From Acidobacteriota bacterium (GTDB taxonomy: Bacteria > Acidobacteriota > Terriglobia > UBA7540), in the NCBI GenBank assembly GCA_902812465.1, contig CADDZE010000031.1, positions 1 through 45,294 of the forward strand: DNA of 45,294 nt, read 5' to 3'. Shown here piece by piece: positions 27,977 through 36,715 of this stretch. Under the pieces are notes generated by a model, which was not told the origin of the DNA, made no database searches, and saw only the letters and a program-made list of their open reading frames with translations. Numbering within the stretch: position 1 is the first letter of the stretch; each line of letters begins with the position of its first letter. Position numbers and translations under genes: made by a program.

Positions 27977-28205
27977 TTCGGTACCTCCGGTCCCGATTTG
28001 GAAATGCCCGACACGCGACGCAGCGAAGGAGCAGGATGTTCCGGCTGTATTGTCTTGTCAGTCCATCGGCTTTATTCGAACCGTTTCGGCAGAGTTCTGG
28101 AAAGCCTTATATTAGTACACCTGTCAAGAGGCCGGCGGTCTCATTTGACTCTTTGGGTTAACCCACGCTGGATCAGCAGGTTGAAAGACGCGGCTGGCTG
28201 GGCCG

Positions 28206-29576
28206 CTAGGGGCGCACGCGCAGTTGCGCCAGCAACTCGTCCGGCACAATACGGCGCAATTGCGGGTCCCCCTTCAGACCCTCGCTGAGCTCGCTCCGCG
28301 CTTCTGCCGTCAGGCTCCCGCTCCTTGACGCGAGCACCAAGCCCAGTTCGACATGAGACGTAGCCATCTCCGGTTGGAGCAGGAGAGCCCGGCGCAATTC
28401 CGTCTCGGCATCGGCCCAGCGCTGCTGCCGGGCGAAGGCCGTGCCTAGGTTCAGATGGGCCGAAGCCAGACCCGGCCGAATGGCTACGGCAGCGCGGAAA
28501 TGCTCGATGGCGGCGTCGATTTGCCCCGCACTCAGCAGGACATTGCCCCAATTGTTGTGAGCTTCGGCAAAGCCTGGCTGGCTACGTACCGCGGCCGCGA
28601 ACTCTTGGCGGGCCTCCTCCGGACGATGCAGACTCCAGAGGACGCCTCCCAAGTTGTTGTGAGCCTCTGCATCCTCGGGCACGACAGCCAGCGCGCGCCG
28701 GAAGGCCTCCGCCGCTTCCTCCAGCCGGCCCGTGTGCCAAAGATCGAGGCCGCGGTTGTTCTCCTCGAGCGCCCGCTGGCGTAGCGTGTTTTTGCGAGCG
28801 AGCTCGTGCGCCAACGCGAACCATTTCGAGGCCTCCTTAACCTTTCCCAGGCGCTCGAGTGCGGTCGCCAGGCCATTGACGGCGGGCAGGGAATCCGGAT
28901 GGGCGCGGCACGCAGCGCGGAAGGCCGCCGCGGCCTCCGCGAACGCCCCCTCGTGAAGCAAGGCCTCGCCCAAGCCTTCGCGTGCTTCCGGATATTCCGG
29001 CTGCCGTTGTAAAGCCTGGCGAAACTGCGCCTCTGCCGCCGCCATGTCGCCCTGCTGCAAACGGACTAGACCCAGGCCGTAGTGAGCTGGCGCGCTTTTG
29101 GAGTCGGTCTCAAGGATGGTCTGGAATTCCCGGGCGGCAGCATCGAAATCGCCCCGGCGAAATAGCATGTCACCCAACTCGAGGCGAGCAGGCAGGTACT
29201 TCGGATCGGCGGCCAGGGCACGGCGGAAATGAGCTGCTGCCTGATCCCACTGGTTCTGGTCAGCGGCGACTAGTCCTTTGCGGTACCAGGCGACTGGAAG
29301 GTAGGGATCGAGGGCCAGCGCGCGATCCAGTGCGGCGGAGCTACCGCCACGATCACCTGCCGAATCGAGCGCCGTGGCTAGCGAGAGATAGGCCGCGGCC
29401 GAGGCTGGATGCGCGCGAACGTCCTCACGCGCGACGGCAACCGCGGCAAGGACGGAGCCGGGGGAGTCTTGGCCCGCGCCATGCAAAGTGGCCGCACCTG
29501 CCAGGCAACATGCCACAACCACGAGCCGCCACCCTTTCGTGGCTCCAAGGCTGCGTTCAGCACTCTTGGTTATCAA
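28206..29576 (-). CDS. Secreted TPR-repeat protein (about 456 aa) upstream of a TBDR
   Basis: The start is uncertain. TTG 29576 has AGAGGGA about seven bases upstream and gives a signal peptide (GWRLVVVACCLAGAATLHGAG). A longer open frame reaches 30122 but its N-terminal extension is low-complexity, lies antisense to the decayed channel gene and looks non-coding. The mature protein consists of TPR repeats (AAYLSLATALDSAGDRGGSS, PVAWYRKGLVAADQNQWDQA, AEAHNNLGGVLWSLHRPEEA, ASAHLNLGTAFARQQRWADA), with a short tail (RRIVPDELLAQLRVRP). It is followed on the same strand by an intact TBDR, the third TBDR-TPR pair in the window. A periplasmic or outer-membrane partner of that receptor is the likely role. 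Confidence 0.82.
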   Translation of the reverse strand: MITKSAERSLGATKGWRLVVVACCLAGAATLHGAGQDSPGSVLAAVAVAREDVRAHPASAAAYLSLATALDSAGDRGGSSAALDRALALDPYLPVAWYRKGLVAADQNQWDQAAAHFRRALAADPKYLPARLELGDMLFRRGDFDAAAREFQTILETDSKSAPAHYGLGLVRLQQGDMAAAEAQFRQALQRQPEYPEAREGLGEALLHEGAFAEAAAAFRAACRAHPDSLPAVNGLATALERLGKVKEASKWFALAHELARKNTLRQRALEENNRGLDLWHTGRLEEAAEAFRRALAVVPEDAEAHNNLGGVLWSLHRPEEARQEFAAAVRSQPGFAEAHNNWGNVLLSAGQIDAAIEHFRAAVAIRPGLASAHLNLGTAFARQQRWADAETELRRALLLQPEMATSHVELGLVLASRSGSLTAEARSELSEGLKGDPQLRRIVPDELLAQLRVRP

Positions 29577-29615
29577 GGGTAAATCCCTCTGCTTTGCACC
29601 CCATGGAGGTGAATC

Positions 29616-31224
29616 ATGCGAAGGATTGAGGTCGCCGCGCTCGCCGCCGTTCTGTTTCTGGCCCGAACTCCCGGCATCGCGCAAGGCCCGCCCGAACAGG
29701 GGTTGGTTCAGGTTAACCACGAAGCCCTCGTGACGCTGAAGGCAGCGGTAGGTCCTTTCACGCCCACGGCCCGCGCCCAGGCTGCCAGCCGCCGCTTGCA
29801 AGATATCCTGAACTCGCGACCCGAGCAAATCAAGGTGGGCGTTGAGCGGGTCGACATCGGCTGGCTGCTTACCGTCAAGGGCCAGCCCGTGCTTTCGGTA
29901 ACGGACGCTGACGCCCGAAGTGAAGGCACGACGCCGGAGGAGTTGGCTCGCCTCTAACGCCAGGCTCCGCAGGTGGGACTTGAACGTGCCGTCCGCGTCA
30001 CCGCCCGCAGAACGCTCTAGCGCCGGATTCTGATGGCCATGCTGGCCGTCGTCATCACGCTCTGCGTGCTGTGGCTGCTGCGGAGGATTTGGAGGCAGGC
30101 AGTGCGAATTCTCGAACGACACCGCGGACGTATTACACCTCTGCGCCTCCGCGACCTCGAAGTGGTATCGTCAGCCGCCCTGTACGCTGCCGTACGGCGC
30201 TCGCTGCTCGTTTTAGTGGGGGTGGTTTACTGACCCTCACCGCCAGACTGCTGGCGGTCTTCAGCCTGTTTCCTGCGACGCGAGCTTACGCCCAGGTCGT
30301 CTTTCTTTGGGTTTGGGAACCCCTGGTGGACATCGTTTATGGATTTTTCCGCTACTTGCCCAACCTGTGTTTTATCGTGGTGATTGTCTTCGCCGCCCGC
30401 CTGGCTATGCGCGGCCTCGGCTTCATCTTCGAGCAGGCCCATCGCGGCGCGATCAGCCTCGAGCCCTGGGTGCCCCGAGACGTGGCACGGCCCACGGGCC
30501 AAATCGCCAAGATGGTGCTGCTGGTGCTGGCGCTCTTCTTCATTGCTCCGCTCATTCCCGGCACGGGCACGCGCGCCGCCGAAGCCATCTCGGTAGTGCT
30601 GGGCCTCATGGTGTCCTTCAGTTTCACGTCGACGGTAGGCAACCTCATCGCAGGCGTCGTCCTGACTTACATGCGTCCCTTCCGCGTGGGCGATCGTGTG
30701 AAGCTAGGGGAAACCACGGGAGATGTCACCGAGCGCAGGTTTCTCTACACAAAGATTCTCACGATCAAGAACGAAGAGGTCATCGTTCCGAGTTTGGTAG
30801 CGCTCGGCGGATCCCTTATCAGCTACAGCGCGCGAGCCAAGACCGAAGGTTTTGATCCTGCATACCAGCGCGACCATCGGGTACGCAGCCCTTGCCGCAA
30901 AGTACATGAGTTGCTCATACGGGCTGCAGACCGCACGGCGCACCTGCTCAAGGAGCCGAGGCCCTTCGTGTTGCAGACGGCTCTGAATGATTTCTACGTG
31001 ACGTATCAACTGAACGCTGCCCCAACCAGATGGCTGCCATCTACGCCGAGCTTCAGCAGAACATTCAGGATTCGTTCAATGAAGGCGGCGTGGAGATCAT
31101 GTCACCGCACTACTACCAATTGCGCGACGGCAACGCGGCCACCATCTCGGCGCAGTATCTGAAGGATTACCAGCCACCGCGCCTCCTGGTCAGTGCCACC
31201 TGGAGCCAGGCGCCGCCAGGGTAA
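29616..31224 (+). pseudogene. Decayed MscS-type mechanosensitive ion channel
   Basis: A signal peptide (EVAALAAVLFLARTPGIAQ) and periplasmic region start at 29616 but stop at 29957. In the same frame a TAG at 30018-30020 interrupts TARRTL|RRILMAMLAVV, and the frame ends at TGA 30231-30233. Frame 2 then carries the channel core (LTLTARLLAVFSLFP, STVGNLIAGVVLTYMRPFR, VGDRVKLGETTGDVTERRF). A shifted stretch near 30850-30895 restores LILHTSATIGY only in another frame, and after ~31025 the C-terminus (MAAIYAELQQNIQDSFNEGG, VEIMSPHYYQLRDG) is in frame 1. The order of parts matches a full MscS family protein with an extra N-terminal domain. In-frame stops plus about four indels show loss of function. 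The gene lies divergent from the TPR gene at 28206. Confidence 0.85.
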
Positions 31225-31432
31225 TCTGTCTCGCGAGCTGTCGTGCTCGTCACACTGTGTATTTTCGCCGCGGTCGATCTGCTTAAGTTGGTACAAAAAA
31301 ATGGCTTACGGTGGGGTTTGCTCTTGCATACGAGGGGTCCGGCCGCGTGCAACCGGCATGGGCTGGCTTATCGTCGAAAAAAAGAGGGAGTATGCAACGG
31401 ATAAGGCATAGAGAAAGGAGGTAATAAGCGTC

Positions 31433-31777
31433 ATGAGGAACTGGATTTTAGCTATGACCGCACTGGCGTTGCTCGGCTGGGCGGCTCCGCTAGCGCAAGC
31501 CAAGGAGAAAGCCGGCGCCAAGACGACCGAAAAGGCCGCCAAACTCGAGACTCTGACCGGAACGCTCTCGATGGTAATACCTGGCAAGAAGCTAGTGGTC
31601 GTAAAGGACTCGAGCGGCGTGCCGTTTGACTTCAAGGCGTCCGGAGCGGCCATTCAAGTGGGTGGCAAGAAGGCCAAGCTGGAAGATCTGAACTCAGCGA
31701 CCAACAAGCAGGTAACCGTGAAGTTTATTCCTTTGCGCTCTGGCAACGTTGCAAAGAGTGTGGAGGTCAGTTCCTAA
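31433..31777 (+). CDS. Small secreted protein of unknown function (114 aa)
   Basis: AAAGGAGG (31414-31421) precedes ATG 31433 with an 11-base spacer. Residues 1-23 are a clear signal peptide (ILAMTALALLGWAAPLAQA). The mature part starts with a Lys/Ala/Glu/Thr-rich linker, then a small beta-rich domain (LETLTGTLSMVIPGKKLVVV, VPFDFKASGAAIQVGGKKAK, QVTVKFIPLRSGNVAKSVEV) with the periodicity of an OB-like or DUF5666-like fold. No Cys or metal site is visible. It is likely periplasmic. A 17-bp hairpin follows closely. Confidence 0.75.
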   Translation: MRNWILAMTALALLGWAAPLAQAKEKAGAKTTEKAAKLETLTGTLSMVIPGKKLVVVKDSSGVPFDFKASGAAIQVGGKKAKLEDLNSATNKQVTVKFIPLRSGNVAKSVEVSS

Positions 31778-31789
31778 CTTGTTGAGGCT

Positions 31790-31832
31790 GCTGGCCGGTT
31801 GCTGGAATCGTGACCTCCAGCAACTGGCTAGC
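31790..31832. terminator. Long hairpin (17-bp stem), terminator or 3' stabiliser
   Basis: GCTGGCCGGTTGCTGGA (31790-31806) pairs with TCCAGCAACTGGCTAGC (31816-31832) through 17 positions, two of which are G-T pairs, around a nine-base loop. It begins 12 bases after the small secreted gene. No T-run follows. Confidence 0.55.
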
Positions 31833-32018
31833 GGGGTGAAAGCGCAATGTTGACTTGCGCGCGATAGCAGGCCGTCAGGGCACACCGCAGGTTACCTCCC
31901 CACCCATGAGGCCTTCCGCAGAACCGGGTGGCCATTCCGGCTGAGCCTGCTTCTTCGATAAAAGAGCCGGCCACAAGGTCGGTCGGCCAGAAACTTCACA
32001 TCATAGAGGGAGAAACAA

Positions 32019-32684
32019 GTGAGCGAGAAGATCTGTGTTCGGACTAGTGTTCCCTGGATGGGAACGGTTATCGCCTTAATGTGTCTGTCCTTGCCGTTAC
32101 GCGGACAGATCGCTGAGTTTCACAAGTGGAATCTGGATTTGGGTGCAGGTGTGACACCCACGCTCGGCTCCACCAGCAACCGCTTGACAACCGGCTGGAA
32201 CTTCGTCGGAGGCGCCGGCTATAACTTCGCTCCCCCCTTTGGCGTTACCTTTCAGGTGGTGTACGACGGCTTGGGCGTGAGCAATTCGGTTTTGAAGGAA
32301 TTCAAAGTCCCAGGCGCCAACGCTCATGTGTGGGGATTCACTCTGGACCCGATGGTGCGCTTCCGCAGTTCTAGCCGCCTCGGATTCTACGTCATCGGCG
32401 GGGGAGGGTATTACCGGCGAGTAGTGAATTTTACCCAACCGACCGTGGCCATTGAGGAGCTCTTCGATCCTTTCTTCGGAATCATCACACCTATTTTGGT
32501 TCAGGCTCAAGAGACGATTGGGACCATCACCCGCGTCGGCTGGGGAGGCAACATTGGTGCCGGTGCGACGTTCAGGCTGGGTGAGAGTGGAGCGAAATTC
32601 TTCACAGAAGTGCGCTACCACCACATTGCCACCGGCCCGAGGCCAACTGACCTGCTCCCGGTCACCTTTGGGATCCGTTGGTGA
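32019..32684 (+). CDS. Outer-membrane beta-barrel protein (221 aa)
   Basis: GTG 32019 follows GAGGGAGAAACAA. Residues ~14-30 are a signal peptide core (GTVIALMCLSLPLRGQ). The rest is a small barrel of about eight strands with alternating polar and hydrophobic residues (WNLDLGAGVTPTLGS, NFVGGAGYNFAPPFGVTFQV, RLGFYVIGGGGYYRRVV, GGNIGAGATFRLG) and the ending VTFGIRW with C-terminal Trp. It matches the general OmpA/OmpW-like small barrel fold. No function can be assigned; it is not part of the minus-strand prsT unit that converges on it. Confidence 0.82.
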   Translation: MSEKICVRTSVPWMGTVIALMCLSLPLRGQIAEFHKWNLDLGAGVTPTLGSTSNRLTTGWNFVGGAGYNFAPPFGVTFQVVYDGLGVSNSVLKEFKVPGANAHVWGFTLDPMVRFRSSSRLGFYVIGGGGYYRRVVNFTQPTVAIEELFDPFFGIITPILVQAQETIGTITRVGWGGNIGAGATFRLGESGAKFFTEVRYHHIATGPRPTDLLPVTFGIRW

Positions 32685-32821
32685 CGGCCGTGAGGCCCCG
32701 GAAGCGCGGTTTGAGGGTGCGGTACCTGCACGGCGGGGCATCCGAAAGTCCGCTCGGGGGATGGGAGCTGCGGTAGCCGGTCGGGGCTTACCGGTCTGAT
32801 TGCTTGGCACTTTTGGGTCCG

Positions 32822-35107
32822 TTAGCCGCGTCCCAGCTGGGCGAGCAGAGAATGCACTTCGGCAGCCCGGTCGAACTTGGGGTCTGCCTGGAGCGCCTTT
32901 TCGAACTCGTCTCGCGCCTGGCGCGTGTCGCCCGCTTTCATGTAAGCCATGCCCAGGTGGTAATGGACGTTGGCATCGCGATCGGACCTTCGCTCGGCCT
33001 CCCGCAGCAGGTCGATCGCTGACTGGTAGGCTCCCTTCTGGTAGTAGGCCCAGCCCAGGGTATCGGCGGTGGCTGGCGAGTTCGGGAGGCCTCGCCGTGC
33101 CGTTTGGGCTAAACTCAGCGCCACGTCGGTGTTCTGGCCGTGCTCGAGCATCAGGTAAGCCAGATTGTTCGCGACCGGGGCGTAGTCGGGCTGAATCTGG
33201 AGGGCTTTCTGATAGGTCTCCATGGCCTTATGCCAGTCACCTTGCTGGTCCTCCATCTGACCCATGAATAGGTAAAAACGGACGTCGCGCGGTGCTAGGC
33301 CAATAGCCTGCTGACAGGTCGCAATGGCCTGATCGCGGGCCTGACGTCCAGCCTGCAATTGGGCCAGCAGCCAGAGCGCCTCGATATTGCGGTTGTTAAG
33401 CGCGACCGCCTTCTGGGCAGCCTCCTCCGCCTTGTCCGGGTGCTTGGCGACCGCGTACACGGTAGCCTGAGTGACATAAAAGGCGGAGTTATTGGGGCTC
33501 TTGGAGATTTGAGCGTTGACGCGGGCAACGGCCTTTTCCACCTGTTTTTGCGCGATCAGAGCGCCCGCCAGGCCCTGCAGGGCCTCCACGTCATCCTTGT
33601 CGCGATCCAGAGCCTGTTCGAAGAACTTCACGGCTTCCGCATAGCGCTTTTGCGAGGCCCGCAGTTCGCCCAGCCGGGCGTAAGGAGTGGGCGACTGAGG
33701 CGCCATCTGAAGAGCCTGGCGAAGATCGGCTTCGCCTTCCTCGGAGCGCCCTCGGTTCACCAGCGCCATGCCGCGTAGCAGGTAGCCATTCGGCGAGGAG
33801 GGCTGATACTTAATCAGGGCCTCGGCACAGTCCTGCATGAGGGCCCAATCTTTCTTGGTCAAAGCGACCGAGGCGAGTGCCTTCTGCGCTTCCACGAGAC
33901 TGGGTCGCAGCCGCACCGCTTCTTTGAACTCGCTGGCCGCGCGTTCTCCGTTGCCGACCTGGGCCAGAGCAGTGCCCAAATAATAATGGGCCACCGCATT
34001 GTCCGGCTCCAGCTTCAGGACCGATTCGAAAACGGGAACAGCCTGGTCAGCATGACCCTGGCGCTGCAAAATCTCCCCTTTGAATAGCTGGGACAAGAGC
34101 TCCTTGGGATTGTCCTTCAGGATGGCGTCGTTGACCTTGCTGGCTTCGTCAATCCGTCCCTTCATAATCAGCAACTGAACGTAGTTGTGGCTGATGGTGA
34201 GGTCCTTGGGCCGCTGCTGGTGGAGGGAAGCGTATTCGGCTAGCGCCTTGTCCAGCTGACCCGTTGCGAAGTAGTAGTCGCCCAGCACACGCAAGCCTTG
34301 TGGATTCTTCGCCAGGTCAGCCTTGGCTTTTACAAAGACCTGCTCGGCCTGATCCTTCTGTCCCTCGCTGAGGTACATCCGGCCGAGTGCCAAACGGGGT
34401 AACAAGCTGTCCGGAGCGACCTCCATAGCACGCCTGAATTGTTGCTCGGCCTCAGACCAGCGCCGCTGACTGACGTAGAAGTTGCCCAGCGCCAGCAACG
34501 CAGTCATCGACTTGGGGTCGAGGGAGACGGCCTTCTTGAAACTCTCCTCGGCCTGCGCGGTTTCCTTGGCATTGAGCTGAAGCAGCCCCATGTTGAGGTA
34601 AGACTGGGTCAGATTAGGGTCCAGCTCAATGGCTCCTTGCATCTCCTGCAGGGAGGCCTGCACGTCATTCAGGTAAGCGTAGGCATTGGCCAGCAGGACG
34701 TGTCCATTCACATTTTGGGGATCCTTCTGCAGGACCAATTGAGCTCGCTCCTTGGCCTTATCAAACTGGCGCGCAGCTAGATAAAGGTTACCCAGTGCGA
34801 CCTGGGCTTCAAGGTCGTCGGGGTTCAACTGGACGGCACGCATGAGCTCGGCGTACGTTCGGTTCCAGTCACCGAGCTTGCGGTAGCATTCAGCCAACTT
34901 GAAGTGAGCCCTCTCAAAAGAAGAATCGAGTTGGATGGCGTTGGAATACTGGATCATCGCCTCGCGATACTTTCCCTGGGCAAAGTAAGCCTCTCCCTCC
35001 TGAAAGAACTTTTGCTTGCGCGCGTTCGGATCGCGCTTGCATCCGCCTAGCAGAGCAACCAGAGTGACCAATAACAGGGCCACGGCCCCTAAACGCCCGC
35101 GTTTCAT
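32822..35107 (-). CDS. prsT: PEP-CTERM/EPS-type TPR lipoprotein PrsT
   Basis: Large TPR lipoprotein found beside EPS and exosortase loci. ATG 35107 is preferred over an ATG at 35119: GGAGGAAG sits just before it and the product then begins with a lipoprotein signal (VALLLVTLVALLGGC) with the lipobox LLGGC, Cys at residue ~23. From residue ~33 to the end there are about 20 TPR units (KQKFFQEGEAYFAQGKYREA, AQVALGNLYLAARQFDKAKE, AVAHYYLGTALAQVGNGERA, ATADTLGWAYYQKGAYQSAI). PrsT is thought to scaffold the EPS export and secretion machinery at the outer membrane or periplasm. It is divergent from the EPS operon regulator at 35574 across a 466-base gap that holds a palindrome. The length of 761 aa is a little shorter than the ~900 aa usual for PrsT. 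Confidence 0.88.
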   Translation of the reverse strand: MKRGRLGAVALLLVTLVALLGGCKRDPNARKQKFFQEGEAYFAQGKYREAMIQYSNAIQLDSSFERAHFKLAECYRKLGDWNRTYAELMRAVQLNPDDLEAQVALGNLYLAARQFDKAKERAQLVLQKDPQNVNGHVLLANAYAYLNDVQASLQEMQGAIELDPNLTQSYLNMGLLQLNAKETAQAEESFKKAVSLDPKSMTALLALGNFYVSQRRWSEAEQQFRRAMEVAPDSLLPRLALGRMYLSEGQKDQAEQVFVKAKADLAKNPQGLRVLGDYYFATGQLDKALAEYASLHQQRPKDLTISHNYVQLLIMKGRIDEASKVNDAILKDNPKELLSQLFKGEILQRQGHADQAVPVFESVLKLEPDNAVAHYYLGTALAQVGNGERAASEFKEAVRLRPSLVEAQKALASVALTKKDWALMQDCAEALIKYQPSSPNGYLLRGMALVNRGRSEEGEADLRQALQMAPQSPTPYARLGELRASQKRYAEAVKFFEQALDRDKDDVEALQGLAGALIAQKQVEKAVARVNAQISKSPNNSAFYVTQATVYAVAKHPDKAEEAAQKAVALNNRNIEALWLLAQLQAGRQARDQAIATCQQAIGLAPRDVRFYLFMGQMEDQQGDWHKAMETYQKALQIQPDYAPVANNLAYLMLEHGQNTDVALSLAQTARRGLPNSPATADTLGWAYYQKGAYQSAIDLLREAERRSDRDANVHYHLGMAYMKAGDTRQARDEFEKALQADPKFDRAAEVHSLLAQLGRG

Positions 35108-35418
35108 ACCTTCCTCCATCGTGTTCCAAACTTGCGCCTAATAGCCGGGCGCTCCATCAACTTAGGGGGCTCGGCCCGGCCAGAAGGCCCTTGAACCCGG
35201 CCGACCTTGCCTACCCCCGAGGATCGCGAGGATGAGGATAAAGCCGGGGGAGCGAAGCACTCCGTTGAACTCGAACATAAGGCGCAATCCGAGGTCCATC
35301 TTCCTCAGACCCCCGGTCTGTATGCAACATGTTCCTTACCATGCAGTTGCAGCCGGCCTGCCCTTGAGCTGACGCTGCTTCAGCTTAGCACGGTCGGCGC
35401 CTAAAAGTAGAAAGGTTT

Positions 35419-35433
35419 TTCCACTAAGTGGAA
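35419..35433. promoter_or_regulatory. 15-bp palindrome in the divergent prsT/EPS promoter region
   Basis: TTCCAC-TAA-GTGGAA is a perfect inverted repeat with three-base centre, located in the ~466-base gap between prsT (minus) and the EPS regulator (plus). The position suggests an operator for a dimeric repressor or activator. Nothing else in this gap looks like a gene. Confidence 0.5.
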
Positions 35434-35573
35434 CCATCCTGCCCTTTGAGTTGCAGCGGGTGCGGAAAGATTCCTTGCGTTCGGCCCTAAGTTGTGGTAA
35501 GAAATAGACTTGCCAGGGAGGGGTTGTCTCGCTGCAGTTAGAGCCTGTTGGCAGCGGTCGTGCTCGCACACAT

Positions 35574-36590
35574 ATGCTCGCTCATTGTGCGGTGGAAAAT
35601 TGTCTGGTCAGTGGTCGATACATGGAAGTGGAAGCTGAAACCGGAGGCAGCGCCGGTAGCTCGTCGGCCGACCCTGCCCAACAGGACGGTGCCTACGCGC
35701 GCTGCCCCAGTCCTGCCATGCAGGCCCTCTGGTCGCTCATGACGGAGCTTGCCGCCGCCGATATTCCTGTTTTGGTGGTGGGCGAGGCGGGAACGGGCAA
35801 GGAAGTCATGGCCCGCCAAATTCATCAGCTTTCCTCTCGCCGCGACGAACCCTTCGTCAAGCTTCGCTGTGCCGAGCTGGCGCCGAAGGAGCTGGCAATC
35901 CGAACCGGAACCGGCGGCAGTACGGGTATGCCGGCCCAGGGAACCGTCTTGCTGGACGAGGTCAGTGAGCTCAGTGAGGCGTGCCAGGCACTGTTGCTGA
36001 GCTTTCTTTTGCACGAGGACAGAACTTCCGATCGCCGCCGTTTTGCTGTTGGCATTGTGTCGACTACGTCCCGCGACCTGGAGGAGGAGATGCGCCTCGG
36101 GCGCTTCCGAAGTGATCTCTATTACCGGGTGAGCGGTGTGAGCTTGCGCATCCCGCCGCTGCGTCAGCGGCGCGAGGATATTCCGGTGCTAGTGAGCTTC
36201 TTCCTGGCAAAATACGCTTCGAGGCTGAATCTCCCGCGCCCGGCGCTGAGTTCACGGGCTTGGTACACCCTTGAGACCTACGGCTGGCCTGGTAACGTGC
36301 GAGAGCTGGAGAATGTGGTGCGGAACCTCGTGGTGCTGGGGGATGAAAAGCTGGCTCTGACCGATCTCGAGCGATCCTTAGGAGAAGCACGTAAGGCAGC
36401 GGGGGCGGGCAACTACTCGCTGAAGGAAGCAGCACGCGAGGCTTCGCGCCAGGCCGAACGAGATCTGATTTTAAAGGTGCTGGCACGCACGCGGTGGAAT
36501 CGCAAGCGGGCGGCCCGAGAGCTGCAAATCAGTTATAAGGCGCTTCTCTACAAGCTGAAACAAATGGAGTTGGATGACTCGGCGGCGTGA
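35574..36590 (+). CDS. Enhancer-binding-protein-like AAA+ regulator with Fis-type HTH, GAFTGA loop missing
   Basis: Related to sigma54-dependent response regulators of EPS/PEP-CTERM loci (PrsR-like), but without a receiver domain. The AAA+ core has Walker A GEAGTGKE (residues 70-77), Walker B TVLLDE (124-129), arginine-finger region FRSDLYYR (178-185) and PPLRQRREDIPVL. The C-terminus holds WPGNVRELENVVRNLVVLG and a Fis-type helix-turn-helix (VLARTRWNRKRAARELQISY, ~302-321). The stretch between the 'RCAEL' and 'GTVLLDE' elements is only ~22 residues and lacks the GAFTGA loop that contacts sigma54. The protein may therefore not activate sigma54 promoters in the usual way. Start is uncertain: ATG 35622 is an alternative and neither has a good ribosome site. 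It opens the EPS operon strand. Confidence 0.85.
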   Translation: MLAHCAVENCLVSGRYMEVEAETGGSAGSSSADPAQQDGAYARCPSPAMQALWSLMTELAAADIPVLVVGEAGTGKEVMARQIHQLSSRRDEPFVKLRCAELAPKELAIRTGTGGSTGMPAQGTVLLDEVSELSEACQALLLSFLLHEDRTSDRRRFAVGIVSTTSRDLEEEMRLGRFRSDLYYRVSGVSLRIPPLRQRREDIPVLVSFFLAKYASRLNLPRPALSSRAWYTLETYGWPGNVRELENVVRNLVVLGDEKLALTDLERSLGEARKAAGAGNYSLKEAAREASRQAERDLILKVLARTRWNRKRAARELQISYKALLYKLKQMELDDSAA

Positions 36591-36715
36591 AACGCAGCAG
36601 GCTGGAACCGGTCAGCGTGGCGAACACCAGGACGGAGGAAAATGGCGGGGCCTTTTTGAGGAAATCGGGGAAGGTCTGAGGGGCCAGCCAATTCAGAGTT
36701 AAGGAGACGGAGAGG

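Noticed and set aside
28101-28130. TTGACA followed by TATAAG upstream of the TBDR at 24500
   Set aside because: The spacing is only about ten bases, too short for a normal sigma70 promoter, so I did not list it as a promoter.
29577-30122. Long N-terminal extension of the TPR gene at 28206 (open to 30122)
   Set aside because: The extension is low-complexity, lies antisense to the decayed MscS gene, and the signal peptide comes only after it; TTG 29576 with a ribosome site fits better.
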